From positions 124,001-188,000 of the forward strand of contig JAHGAU010000001.1 in assembly GCA_019925105.1 (NCBI GenBank): a stretch of 64,000 nucleotides of DNA, in the 5' to 3' direction. The notes beneath the pieces are model-generated. The model saw nothing but the letters and a program-made list of their open reading frames with translations. It did not search any database and was not told the origin of the DNA. Source of the stretch: Niebla homalea. Its lineage: Eukaryota; Ascomycota; Lecanoromycetes; Lecanorales; Ramalinaceae. This document shows, piece after piece, positions 44,101 through 54,458 of this stretch (within the stretch, counting starts at the first letter, position 1; each line of letters begins with the position of its first letter). The position numbers and the translations under genes were made by a program.

Positions 44101-45632
44101 TTGAGAGCAGTATTGCCGAGGAGAGGCGCCAGCAAGAGCTTGTAGGGAGCCAGGAGAAGAACGAGGTCCAAAAGATGATGAATGACCTTAATCGCGATCT
44201 CAGCTCCTCTAGGGATGAATCGAGGACTCTGAAGAAGGATCTTGAAGTGCAGGCGAATGAAGCGGCTTCTTTTAGAGAACGGCTACACGACCTCGAATCG
44301 CATCTACGAGATGTTCTTGGTGACTCCAATGGCAACAAATCTACCTTCCTCGTATCAATTGCGAAGCTTCAAAAAGAATTGGAGCATACCTCATCAGACC
44401 TTGAAACCACCCATCGCCATCTTCTGGAGAAGGACAGGGTCCTGAAGAATCGCGATACCCTTCTTGAAAATCATGGGCTTGAGTCCAAGAAGCTTTCGGA
44501 TCTCCTCGAACGTGAGCGTCAAGGTCGGCGTGCAGACAACGCTCAGCACGAACAATGGCAGCGCACCCATCACCATACCAGTCGTACAGTCACCCAGAAG
44601 GATACTCGCATCACCGAGCTTGAATCTAGTCGCCAGGCTGACCGCAAACGCCTTTCAAGTCTCGAATCTCAATACAGGGATCAACTCAACGACCGGAACA
44701 CCCTCCTCCTTACCCTCTGGAACCGCGTCTCTTCCATCTGCGGTCAGGATTGGGCAAAACAGAATTCCCTTATCAACAACTCTCTCCCCACTCTAGAAGC
44801 GATCTCTAACAACCCGTCCACCTACGCTCCTTTCAGCAGAAATCTGGTCGCCGCAGTCAAGAACGTCGAGGGTATCTTCAACTCCTTCCAAACCCGCATT
44901 AAGAATATCGAACGCACTCTCTGGTCCGAATACCAAGCCCTCGAGCACGCCTTCGACGCCCGCATTCGCCGCGTCGACAAGCTTGAAGCGACTGTTCAGT
45001 CTTACCGCATCTCAGGAACTTTCACCGCAGCCCCTGAGATCGCAAAGCTGCGGGGCGAGAACCGTCTCCTCAAGTCGGAGATCTCGAAGCTACAGAAGCA
45101 GGATCTCCTGAACCGTCATACGCGCGGGCATGATGGAGGCTCCCCTCACCACCCTCCCAGCGCAGTGTTAAGCGATATGGCAGCTCCCCCCCCTAGCCTC
45201 GCGCGACACCACTCTAGCTCAGCGGTGGAACATCTGAATAATGTGCATGCGACGTCATTCCCTCTCAGCCCCTCGCGACGCTCGTCCTTCCGACCTACCC
45301 CATCCATGACAAGCACGACAACGGCACCGGAATTACCGCCACAGCAGGAAGTGGTAAAACAGCAGCCACCTACCAGTGCGGATGCCGCAAGGGAGGCCCA
45401 AAGATGGAACCACCGGGTCAAGGAGTATGAGCGGCGACTAAAGGCCGAAAGGGAAGCGAGACTGTTGGATCGGAGTGCTGCGCGAAAGAGACTAGATGAA
45501 GCAGACCGCGAAAACCGAAGGCTGAAAGCAGAGCTGGAGCGGGAGAAGGGGAGAAGAGGCTTCGAGATGGATCGAGGGGAAGATGACGGCGGCACGGGGG
45601 ATGAGGGACAGGAGAGGAAGCAGGACCCATGA
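41160..45632 (+). CDS. apsB: Microtubule-organising-centre protein ApsB/Mto1 (gamma-tubulin complex recruiter)
   Basis: Mto1/ApsB recruits gamma-tubulin complexes to non-nuclear microtubule-organising sites and septa. The single 1,490-codon exon starts at ATG in good context (GCGCATGGCC). Residues 1-400 are disordered and Ser/Pro-rich, with a short conserved helix (FLQEKEMRRQLDELDSAFLPE). At about 422-490 lies the CM1/centrosomin N-terminal motif (TLKEQSGTIDRLMKENWNLK then LKITFLDEAL), which binds gamma-tubulin complexes. Residues about 490-1,330 are nearly continuous coiled coil with heptad-rich Glu/Arg/Leu sequence. The C-terminus has the Mto2-binding motif (RWNHRVKEYERRLKAEREAR, about 1,414-1,465). 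The domain order and length are as in Aspergillus ApsB and fission yeast Mto1. There is no intron across 4.5 kb. Confidence 0.92.
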   Translation: MATPSRPSISRKGSHVPGGFDTDDDLSPIKPNFGEDDLPPLDDAPPVKSSTSMPTGPQPAPPDDDSSMMAGENDTFLQEKEMRRQLDELDSAFLPEVSPVGPAPRADLSSISEEAAGSEPSTAIRDGSHDEGDLDRLPDRSESPPTPPHLYQTPAPARAEGPSSDVQETSYGDFHPNTSSLETMSSSPMAAAAARTVTRAVSSASTSNETVDESKGGVRLDQDDTPDRAQSSTPRAGSPTPVNSPSYTNKSNRPPSNAGDSPSKPRRPSYLQDRMASGRSSYSYRSTTSTGSDITLGADYALQSGGAVPQRGSLTSRPSDFTRSISLGSVASGISDNDDSDLPQAGALYTLQEQDRVEDPETPAASRRNLSTPTDTIVAQHVKNVQVPETLARKYGNWRGQQSPERKTGAPTPSAGRNGNTLTLKEQSGTIDRLMKENWNLKLKITFLDEALNRTSDESIKAMISENVDLRTAKFQFAKETREFKRTIRDLERKLQDKSEELAQKMKAAAPETPTSSHDEDSFAELEEEVMYLRERVMTYDVEIEKTRNEAFLHDTEKKKLAEVVKQLSATGRGTDIGAREEVDLWKDLLDAETARREQADEDNRKLREEIRRIKSDAASTTTNNHATNVYNVSRKQKLSSHVSFNEGSERGFSQTGPSSVVSSTLVEQLRHENAELRREVGAQMSMLTSRHRERERLQQEIEDLKLGSRQGTRSITSDSILDRSASRAHGRPASRCSDQTRVTQASDEREALEFQNGQLRDQNASLRLEIQSLASQADQLLDELEQLDVLKLDHERLQELYDNDIAEATDDLQNMQRERDDALRVQEEMEGELQDLKAEGSERIGSLEEEIDQRNHELEHMQNEISDRTEDAEALRREVRSLSESMMRVEAEVESKSKRVRDLELELEELGHEADSMDKDLREERDKNHKLSVQHESAQGEVAFLREEQEGDKIKIGDLEDALNDLHARLTSEIDKAKDLESSIAEERRQQELVGSQEKNEVQKMMNDLNRDLSSSRDESRTLKKDLEVQANEAASFRERLHDLESHLRDVLGDSNGNKSTFLVSIAKLQKELEHTSSDLETTHRHLLEKDRVLKNRDTLLENHGLESKKLSDLLERERQGRRADNAQHEQWQRTHHHTSRTVTQKDTRITELESSRQADRKRLSSLESQYRDQLNDRNTLLLTLWNRVSSICGQDWAKQNSLINNSLPTLEAISNNPSTYAPFSRNLVAAVKNVEGIFNSFQTRIKNIERTLWSEYQALEHAFDARIRRVDKLEATVQSYRISGTFTAAPEIAKLRGENRLLKSEISKLQKQDLLNRHTRGHDGGSPHHPPSAVLSDMAAPPPSLARHHSSSAVEHLNNVHATSFPLSPSRRSSFRPTPSMTSTTTAPELPPQQEVVKQQPPTSADAAREAQRWNHRVKEYERRLKAEREARLLDRSAARKRLDEADRENRRLKAELEREKGRRGFEMDRGEDDGGTGDEGQERKQDP

Positions 45633-46214
45633 TATATTGCATGAGGTCGTAGAAGCCGGAAAGCCCGCTGTTGTATCTGTACGCTATCGACATCGTCAAG
45701 GAGGCGTATCACTCAATTAAGGCGTCAAGTGGTGTTCAGGTTGGACATGGGGAAAGGGGTAAAAGAGGGCAAGGATGGAAGTCGGTATGGTTTAGCATTC
45801 ACCTGTATATATTCATGAAGGGAATATCAGGCACGGGAAAGAACTTCATCCTATGAAATGCCTATTTTGGACTCTGTGCGCCAGCATTCACCTCGTGAAT
45901 GGTGTCCTTAATCTGTTCATGGTGAGGCTGAGGTTCTTACCATTCACAGTGAGTGAAGAGACTCATAGGATTGCCAGGAGCCTACGTGCGATATTGGATT
46001 GATAATTGAATTTTTGGAACACATGATAGTTGTATATCATATATGGTCGTGGACCAGGCTGCCAAAATCTCGGACTCGTTTTGCATGTGACGTGGACAAT
46101 CTCGACAACCTCTCGACTTACAACTACAACAGAAGCTTTCTCGAACATTTTCATGTCTGCTCTCCCTCTCAACCAAATTCAACCTGTTACTACCGCTCAC
46201 AAGTCTCGTATGAC
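45633..46214. other. Intergenic: ApsB/Mto1 3' flank and prenylcysteine oxidase promoter
   Basis: No gene or repeat was recognised in this 0.58 kb. An open frame runs into the prenylcysteine oxidase start from 45999 but without an earlier ATG in that frame of good context. Confidence 0.4.
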
Positions 46215-48193
46215 ATGACGAAAACGCCGCCATCGGTGACCAGATCGTCGTGGCAACGTCTCTACATCCCTGTCATCTTTCTCTGCATCATCCTCGGCCT
46301 GTACATCTCCTTTCCACACGCCAACAATGAGACTGAACGAGCAATTCTCAACTCCTCACCATTTCCATGTGAGGCCTTTGGGGGGCGGGACGAAGATGGC
46401 CTTGTAAGATCTAAGTCTGTTGCTATCATTGGTAAGGTACCAGATCTTAATACATTACCCAATCATCCTTCGTCCAGATCCTCTCTCCAGATCCTTCGTC
46501 CAGATCCTTCGTCCAGATCCTTCTTTCAGATCCTTCCTGATCTTGACGTAATACTTACAATGGAATTGTATCAGGCGCTGGCTCCGCAGGATCCTCTGCG
46601 GCATACTATATCGCCCACTATACCCAACACTGCCCCAGTGTTCAGATCACAGTCTACGAACGCAACTCATATGTTGGCGGCCGCTCTACAACCGTACATG
46701 CCTTCAATAACCCTTCGCAACCCGTCGAACTCGGGGCTAGCATTTTTGTCAACGTGAACCATAATCTTGTCCATGCAGTCAAGAAATTTGGGCTTTCCAC
46801 CCAGGCATTCCAAAGCACTGAGCATGATGATGATGGCGAGATAGAGGATACCATCGGAGTCTACGATGGGTCGAAATGGGTTTACAGGTCTCCCAGAGAC
46901 TCGGGGTATAAGAATTGGTGGACGGTCGCCAAGTTGCTCTGGCAATATGGACTCGCACCGCTGCAAACCAATCGCCTGATGAAGGCGACTACTGGACCAT
47001 TTCTCAAGATGTACTCGGCCCCCATATTCCCCTTTTCCGACCTCAGCACAGCAGTGCATGATGTAGGGCTGGGAGATACAATGGCAGTGACTGGGGCACA
47101 GCATCTAAGCACAAATGGCATCTCTGATGCCTTTGCAAAAGATATCGTACAAGCCAGCACTCGCGTCAACTATGCTCAGAATCTGGACGTCATCCACGGC
47201 GTCGAGACAATGGTCTGCATGGCTACGGACGGCGCGATGTCGGTTGCTGGCGGCAACTGGCAGATCTTTGAAAGCATGCTACAACACAGCGAGGCGTCAG
47301 TGCATCTGAATACAACGGTCACCAACATCGACCTAGATACGGAAGGATCCTTCATCATCGATCGTACATACCATTTACAAGACAACCAATCAGCTCAATC
47401 TGCCTATGACGCCGTCATCCTCGCTACCCCCTTACAATTCTCAAACATCAATATTACTCCGCCACCTACTCACCTGATCCCAGAGATCGAATACATCAAC
47501 CTTCACGTCACGCTGTTCACCTCACCCCACGGTCTACACCCCCCTGCATTCAACCTCAACCCTTCGGATACCATACCGCGCACCATCCTCACCACCCTCC
47601 CTCCTTCCACCAGTTCCACCTCCGATTCCTCCCAATTCTACAGCATCAGCACACTCCGCCGCGTCCTCAACCCCGGCACCGGGCGTTACGAATACCTTTA
47701 CAAGATCTTCAGCCCCGATCCATTGAAGCCGGCGTGGCTTCGCCACATCCTGACCGGTCAATCGGATGGTAAAGTTGGTGCGCCTTACAATGAAGAAGAC
47801 GAAGAAGCAGGGATGGTGAGCTGGAAATACGAGAAGATCTGGCAGTCATACCCCGTGGAAAAGCCGAGAGTGACGTTCGAGGACATCAGGATTCATGTTC
47901 CCCGACCAGATCCCGGCGTTGATGGCGGAGCGAAACGGTCACGGCATCTGTACTACACCAGCGGGATCGAGGGGTTTATCAGCACCATGGAGACGAGTAG
48001 CCTGATGGGAGCGAATGTCGCCAGGCTACTTGTTGATGAGTGGATCGAGGAGGCTGGCGCAGCGGAGGCCAGGGCGGACATGGGAAGAGAAGATGGTGAT
48101 GTGTCGATTGAGGGGGCTGGAGGAGAGGTCGAGAAGGGATTTGAAGGGGCGGAAAGGAGGAAAGGCATGGTAGGAGGGGATGGTGAATTGTGA
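46215..48193 (+). CDS. Prenylcysteine oxidase/lyase (FAD enzyme)
   Basis: This FAD-dependent thioether oxidase releases cysteine and a prenyl aldehyde from prenylcysteine produced when prenylated proteins are degraded, usually in lysosome/vacuole or on lipoprotein. Exons 46215-46431 and 46575-48193 give 611 residues; the 143-nt phase-1 intron splits the FAD motif and rejoins it as VAIIGAGSAGSSAAYYI (GxGxxG at about 73-78). A membrane anchor or uncleaved signal lies at about 17-33 (YIPVIFLCIILGLYISF). VELGASIFVNVNHNL, the substrate domain block with HLSTNGISDAFAKDIVQA, and YYTSGIEGFISTMETS near the C-terminus are family blocks. Two N-x-T sites suggest luminal location. The intron carries a 13-bp minisatellite. 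An acidic, Glu/Gly-rich tail extends past the usual family end. Confidence 0.88.
46470..46535 (+). repeat. 13-bp minisatellite in the prenylcysteine oxidase intron, ~5 copies
   Basis: The unit is CCAGATCCTTCGT with a few substitutions in the first and last copies. It lies wholly inside the intron, so it does not alter the protein. Confidence 0.8.
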
Positions 48194-48576
48194 AGAGATA
48201 ATTTGCCCGGGGGGGAGGAGGAGGAGTTCTGTATCAATGGTATGACTTTACGATGGCATGGTGTTACATTTGTCGAGCTTTTGGATCCCAAATCATGCAA
48301 AACATTCCGTGTCATTGCTGGCGAACCCTGGAACAAATTCACCGAGCAGGACAATGAAGCAGAATGTTTTTTTTTTTTTGGAATGATTCCGAGATCGTGC
48401 CGTCGCCGGTCTTCTTATTTCCCTTCATCAACGCCAATGCTCTATCATATAGCCATGAACTGCAATTGCAACCACCGCTTCCCTCGTTCAGCAAGTCCTG
48501 GAGTCCCTCATCATCTCCTCTCTCTCCCCAATACCTTCACCCATCAACCCCCCTCCCTCCCCGCTACCTGCCCCCA
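48194..48576. other. Intergenic between convergent prenylcysteine oxidase and VPS4
   Basis: Two 3' flanks meet; a run of ten or more T lies near 48367 and C/T-rich repeats (CCCATCAACCCCCCTC-like, two copies) at 48540-48595 cross into the VPS4 stop region. No gene is seen. Confidence 0.45.
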
Positions 48577-50098
48577 TCAACCCCCCTCACTCCCAAACTC
48601 GGCCGTCCATTCCGCACTCCGTTTGATATCCTCCTGACTGACCGTCGGCCTGGCCCCCTTGACCGCCTTGACGAAATCCTTGAGCACCAACGGCGGCTCG
48701 AGCAAGGTCTCGCTATCGACATCCATCCAGCTCATTTCTGTGGCGCCCTTGTCGCCGGGGCTGCAGGGCGTCAGTTTCTGGACCATCTTCTTGCTCTTCT
48801 TCTTCGGCGGCTGGCCCTCCTCTTCTTCTTCCTCTCCACCACCACCATCCTTCCCCCCGGTCCCCTCCTCCACCACCTCCACCTCCACCAAGACCTTCTT
48901 GTAGTGGGTGGCGGTCTGGATCTTGCGGACGGGCTGCATGAGGGCATCCTGGACCGCGATGCTGATGTCGCTCCCGCTGTAGCCCTCGCTCAGCTCGGCC
49001 AGCTTGCGGAAATCCGGGCCGGCGAGCTCGCAGGGGGTGTTGCCGACGCTCATCTCGAACATGCGCATGCGGCCGTTGAGGTCGGGCAGGGAGATGTGGA
49101 CGCGGCGCTGGAAGCGGCGGCGGATGGCGGCGTCGAGCTGCCAGGGGATGTTGGTGGCGCCGAGGATGAGGACGCCGCGGGTGTTGTTGCCGACGCCGTC
49201 CATCTGGACGAGCAGCTCCGTCTTGATGCGGCGCGAGGCCTCGGATTCGCCCTCGCCGCGCGGGCCGCAGAGGGCGTCGACCTCGTCGATGAAGATGATC
49301 GACGGCCGGTTCTCGCGCGCGAGGGTGAAGAGTTGTTTGACCAAGCTGTGTGATCCCACCGGGCGTCAGTAGAAGGTCTCGCTTGCTGGTGAATGCCGGA
49401 CATCAGGCCATAGTAGAAAGATGGGGGGGATGGGGGGGGGAAGACAACTCACCGCTCACTCTCCCCCATCCATTTACTGACCAGATCACTGCTACTCACG
49501 CTGAAGAAGGTGCTATTCGCCTCCGTCGCCACCGCCTTGGCCAGATAACTCTTCCCCGTGCCGGGGGGACCATACAACAGGATCCCCTTCCAAGGCTGCC
49601 GCTTCCCCACAAACAGATGCGGGAACTTGATGGGCAGGATGACGGCCTCCTTCAGCGCCTCCTTCGCGCCCTCCAACCCGGCCACATCCTCCCACTTCAC
49701 ATCGGGCTTGTCCGTCAGGATGGCCCCCTGCAGCGCGCCCCGCAGCTTCTTGCTGTCCGCATCCTGCTCCTCTTCCCCACCGTTGCCGCCGCCGCCATCA
49801 TCCCCCTTGCCCCCGCGACCTTGCCGTTGTTGCCCACCGCGGCGGGTTTCCGCTTGTTGCTCCCGTCCTGCTGGGCCAGGTGCGTCTTCAGCTTCTCAGC
49901 GCGGTCCATGTACTCGGCGACCTTGGACCGGATCATGGATTTCTGGGACTCGGCCTTGGTCCATTTCAGGGCGAGCATGAAGAGCTCGAGGGATTGGTAG
50001 TAGAGCTGGTAGGCGCGCTCGTAGTCGGTGGCCGTGTCGGCTTCGATGGCTTGTTTGACGACGGCGATGGCGCGGCCAACGAAGTCGGTGTTGGACAT
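48577..50098 (-). CDS. VPS4: Vps4 AAA ATPase (ESCRT-III disassembly)
   Basis: Vps4 pulls apart ESCRT-III polymers in multivesicular body formation. The N-terminal MIT domain (about 1-80, [17 protein letters not shown]) starts at ATG 50098. The AAA core follows: Walker A GPPGTGKS, pore-loop KWMGESER, Walker B IIFIDE, sensor ATNIPW, and arginine-finger region RRRFQRR; the C-terminal helix has [12 protein letters not shown] 107-nt intron (49452-49346) splits GESER|LVK. Two oddities: between the MIT and AAA parts the frame shifts by one at a G5 run (49810-49814), unless a 56-nt weak intron (49819-49764) is spliced; and a ~35-residue acidic then basic insertion (EEEEEE...PPKKKSKK) lies before KLTPCSPGD, where other Vps4 proteins have a short loop. 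The product is otherwise complete. Confidence 0.85.
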
Positions 50099-50702
50099 GG
50101 CTGGTGGAGGGATCGGGTGCAGTGGGTGGAGGAGGAGGAGGAGGAGGAGGAGGAAGTATTAGAGTGGCTGGTGGTAGTAGTAGTAGGGTTTGAGAAGAAG
50201 AAGGAAGCGGTGGAAAAGGAGGATGAGGTGGAAGTTTGTAAGAGAAATCTGTGGAGTGGTGTTGGTGACGATGCGTTACTCTCTCAGATGTTAGGTTATT
50301 CAACTGAAGGCGTAGCTCGGCGACAGAGCGCTTGGAATGAATGTCCAGTGCAAAAGATGTCTTTCCTCACTTCTGCCCGATGTATGAGTTTTGTAGACGA
50401 GACGCTGTCTGCTTCTTAACTGGCTATTACCACTCCCTTGACAGCGAACAGGCCAACAGTTCAGAATCCACCACTCCTATTGTACTCAACAACGAAGGGT
50501 TCCAGCAATCATCTCTCTGATCCCGCAATAATGTCTCCAACGGCTTTGTGACTGGTAGTAAACAACCCCCACCAGCTCTCAGAAGTCACACAGAATTCCT
50601 TTATTTAGCCCGCCCTACGTCATCCCCCACCTACATACCCACTCCTCCCTTCCTCCTACCTACTCTCTCAACAATAATCCCCTCCATCCCGTCAAAATAA
50701 TC
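50099..50702. promoter_or_regulatory. Divergent promoter region of VPS4 and prefoldin 6
   Basis: This 0.6 kb lies between two divergent starts. Immediately upstream of VPS4 is a GGA/TCC trinucleotide run (about 50128-50156), likely in its leader. No other element was recognised. Confidence 0.4.
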
Positions 50703-51662
50703 ATGTCCAACCAGAACCAAAACACCCACCTCGCCTCCCTGACCAACACCTACCAAACCCTGCAATCGACCCTCCAAACCCTCATCGCCGCGCGCCAGAA
50801 GCTCGAATCCCAGCACGCCGAGAACAGCGGGGTGAGGCACGAGTTCGAGATCCTGGATATGGGTATGGGCATGGGCAGCAAAGAAGACAGTGGGGGGGGT
50901 ACGAAGGAAATGGGCATCTACAAGATGGTGGGACCGGTGCTGGTGAGGCAGGAGAAGGCCGAGGCGGAGGAGGCGGTGCGGGGGCGCTTGGGTTGGATTG
51001 GGGGGGAGATGTGAGTTGCGGGGCTGGAAAGCTTTTTTTCTTTTGTTGTTTTGGATTGTGGGAGGGGTTGGGGGGGGGGTTTAGGCCTGGGTCGAGGAGT
51101 GGGGAAGACAGAGAGAGTGTGTGTGTGTCTGTTGGGGGGGGGGGAGGGGGCGGAGGGGAGAGAGTGAGGCAACAGGGAGTTTTTGGTCGGAGGGATGATG
51201 GGAAGGGAAGAAGAGCGTCGCCGGTTACTGCTGGTGGTGGTAGGCAAAGAGAAGATGAAGAACGAACCGCTGATGATGCTGTTGCAATGATATACAGGAA
51301 GCGAGTCGAGAAGGAAATCGACGACAAAGAAGCCGAGAGCGAGAAGACGAAGATGGAGGTATGTCCCTTTCTCTCTCTCCCCCAGCCCTCCCCCTACTGC
51401 TTTTTTCCCTTTCCCCAGCACCTCCCCCTTCTCCTCTCGCCCCTCCTCCGCGCACTTGCCAGACGATCAAGTATCTCTCAGGCGGAATCCCATCTCCAGC
51501 ACCATCCCCATCCCCCAGCGGGATGACGAATCTAGGTGGGATGCCACGAGCTCGCTGACCACTGATACAATATACTACCAGGTCTACCAACTCCAATCGC
51601 AACTCCAACAACAACAACAGCAGCAGCAGCAAACCCCACAGACAGCAGGACAGGAAACTTAG
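50703..51662 (+). CDS. YKE2: Prefoldin subunit 6 (Yke2)
   Basis: Prefoldin passes unfolded actin and tubulin to the CCT chaperonin. Exons 50703-51010, 51298-51358 and 51582-51662 give 149 residues; both introns (287 and 223 nt) are long for this window. The beta-type prefoldin fold is visible: N-terminal helix (TLQTLIAARQKLESQ), then EFEILD, the hairpin part with MGIYKMVGPVLVRQ, and the second helix (VEKEIDDKEAESEKTKMEVYQ). A linker rich in Met/Gly (MGMGMGS) is inserted before the hairpin where the family has a short turn. The C-terminus is a Gln run (CAA/CAG) ending TAGQET. Reading without splicing would end at residue 103 and lose the second helix. Confidence 0.9.
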
Positions 51663-52280
51663 GATGACTCGCTCAAAATCCCCAGCGAAATGACAGCGCG
51701 AGATTCGGCAGTGTCAAGATGGGCCCCGCAGCGCCTAGAAAGAGTAAAGAATGTTGGAGGAGTGGGGTCCGGTACGGTCGAGTGGTCCAGTCAAGTGAGT
51801 AGAGGAGATGGAACACATGTGTATCTGGAGACTGCATGGGGGAACACTGACGGGGGGAGCAAAGGCGGGGGGGGGCAAGCCCGAGGCTGGTGGATCTGGG
51901 GAGGGGGTTGATGCCCTTGCGAAAACGAGCTCAATAGAACCAGAGCTCAGGGGCTCAACGGCGCGCTCATAGGTGGATGATTTGAGTGTTGTATTGCGAA
52001 CGGGGAAAGTGCGAGTATATGGCAATTCGGAGATTGTGATAAGAGAGGGAGAGGTGGAAAGAAAGATAGCTTCTCGGGCACACCTCACAAGTTCAACAAA
52101 ACGTGGTTGATCCAATCCCTCTTCCAATGCAATCGATATTGAAATATTTATGTTTCCGCGGGCTATGGATTATATACTTTGTTGATACCCATTCATTTCA
52201 ATCATGTCACCGCGCCCTCCATCCAGCATATACATCCCCCTTCAACCCCACCTCAACCTCTCTCTCCCTCTCCCCCAAAC
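51663..52280. other. Intergenic between convergent prefoldin 6 and lectin-like genes
   Basis: Two 3' flanks. A 73-codon Gly-rich frame (51690-51911) is present but unsupported. No repeat or RNA gene was seen. Confidence 0.4.
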
Positions 52281-54458
52281 CTACGATCCACCACTACTAC
52301 TATCCTCCGAATTCTTATTCCCCAACGGCACCTCCACCTTCCCCTTCGCATCCCAGGTCGCATTGCCCACCCCCCTGGTCAACTGGCTCAATTGCCCATA
52401 CCCCGTACTGTTCCCGCTCGGATCCCCCACGGGCGCATCCGCCCACATGACCAGCAACTGCTCCTCCCCCTCCTCCGCCAGCCCCCGGACGCTCGACAGA
52501 CTCGCCGCTAAAGGTTGGTAGAGCGATGCGTTGGTGCCTTGCGGGTATGAAGGCGCGGCGACGAGTGTTTGGGAGAGGTTGAAGGCTTCGTTGGCGGTGG
52601 CGGGGGAGCCGGTGATGGTGAATTGGTGGATGCCGGAGCCGTCGGAGGAGGAAGAGGTAGTGGGGTTGGTGTAGTGGAAGATGAAGGTGGACCCGTTGGA
52701 GGAGACGGCGGCGATGTCGGCGGTGTTGGTGCTGAGGAGGTTGGGGAGGTGGACGCCTGGATGAAGCGGTTTAGTCAGCTTGGGTAGTAGATTTGGGGCC
52801 ATATGCATCGGAGTGGCAATGACGTGCAGAACGGGCGAGAGGCTCGCGTGGGTTTGGGGGCCACAGGGGAGGAGATGCAGGTGCTTGGCAAGGGGGTTCG
52901 TTCACGTTGGGGGTTTGGGGGCGAAGGAACCGCTTACCCTTTTTGTAGGCTCCGCTCGTGCCAGAAAGCGACGTGTATGATTCCTGCAGCGTGTTGTCAC
53001 CGGCTGAGTAGAACAGGCGGAGTATCCCCAGACTCTCGTCGATGGTGGCTGCCAATCTCGAGTTGGGAGACACGCCCATGATGGTGGCGCCTTGAGCCCA
53101 CGAGTCGTTCTTTTGGGTCCAGATGAGCTCCTGTACGTACGTGGAGCCGTTGCTGTGTTGCGCATGACAGAAGACGCGGGCGCCTGGTCCTGTGGCCTTG
53201 AATTGGGTGGAATATGCTGCTGCAACGCGGTAGCCATTCCAGTAGTTCATGGGATCTTTGCCGTCCGAGGAAGCGCTCAGATTGCCAATCATTGGGATGT
53301 TCAGATTGTTGAGGGTTCCAGGCTCCCAGAAGACCGTGGAGCTAGCATTGTATGCTCTCCGTTTCTCCTGAAGCAGACCGTTGGCGCCTGTGTAGAAGAT
53401 GCTTCCCTGATGTTGGATTTAGCTAAGGTTTCCGAATTTGGAGAAGAAGAAGCCTTGCCTGTTGTTCAGAGCCATTAAGGTAGCTCAAGGATGCGAGACC
53501 GGTGTTGTTCAATGCATCTGTGAAGATGGGCCTTGAAATTTGTCAGCTTTGATGGCAACACATGAGCTGGCTCTAGGCGATGATGAATGATGCTGAATGA
53601 ATGTTGTTCATCCTGCCTCTTCGCCTGATAAGCTCTTCGAAATAAGTTCCAAACATACAGTGCGCTTTGCCAGGAAGAAGACCCGCTCATGACGGCTTCC
53701 TTGATGTCCCCCTTGAGTGATTGATAGTACGCTCGATATGCTTGTTGCTGGGTAAGATCTTGCTGTCGTTTCGAGACCTTCGAATTGCCAAGGCTGTACG
53801 AGACAATGTTCAGTGGTGAACCAATCATGACGTCTGATTGCCTGATTTCGGATTCTGTTTAGTTTTCATCCTTCAAGATCTATTATTGAGCGACTTACGA
53901 TGCCGCAGGGAATGTAGGTCCCGTCGGGGTATTGGTCGGCGGCGCAACAGGCGGAGGAGTAGCCGAACTATGATGTCTTGACTGCATTCCACCCACAATT
54001 CCACCAACAAGAGCAGCAGCAATTACGAGGGCCACAGTCAGCCCGGCCAGAAACCAGAACATCCCCCTTCTTAAACCACATATCCTCCGCTCCTTTTGCG
54101 GGGGAGGCGATTCCTCCTTTGGGGCTCCGAAATTATTCTCGAATTGCTTGGAACTCATCCCGTCTGTCTGATGAATTGGGCTCGTCATCGTACCCACGTA
54201 AGTGCTCGATGGCGATGTCGGGTCATGACCAGTATGCGATTGCTTCTCGTTGATATAGTTCATCTGATCATCAAAGTCATCGTCCAACATCCCCTGGCGT
54301 TTGCGTCCATCAAGGTGCGCGTCCGGATCCCTGGCTCGGGTGTCGAGCTGTAGACCCTCGAAGTCCTCGGCGGGGACGGGCGACTGCGTATGAAGTTAGT
54401 AGATGACATGCGAAAGAGGCCTCATTTGGTTTACTTTTTCCTGCTTCTCGTGAGGCAT
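52281..54458 (-). CDS. Membrane-anchored fucose-lectin-like beta-propeller protein
   Basis: Six exons are read: 54458-54435, 54383-53899, 53841-53659, 53531-53459, 53406-52938 and 52756-52281, totalling 569 residues in frame. The N-terminal 115 residues are polar and lack a signal peptide; a membrane segment follows at about 116-140 (MFWFLAGLTVALVIAAALVG), so a type II topology is expected. A TPPPVAPPTNTPTGP linker leads to an outer domain with repeated beta-strand blocks (GSIFYTGANGLLQEKR, ILRLFYSAGDNTLQESY, STFIFHYTNP), the style of the fungal fucose-specific lectin six-bladed propeller, with several N-x-S/T sites. Sugar-binding residues cannot be assigned from memory. The fourth intron (53458-53407) has a GC donor and AG acceptor. 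A bitter uncertainty is the first 24-nt exon; the ATG at 54290 is the alternative start. Confidence 0.7.

Noticed and set aside
48364..49353. 329-codon plus-strand frame opposite VPS4
   Set aside because: It is antisense to the conserved AAA domain and has no features of its own.
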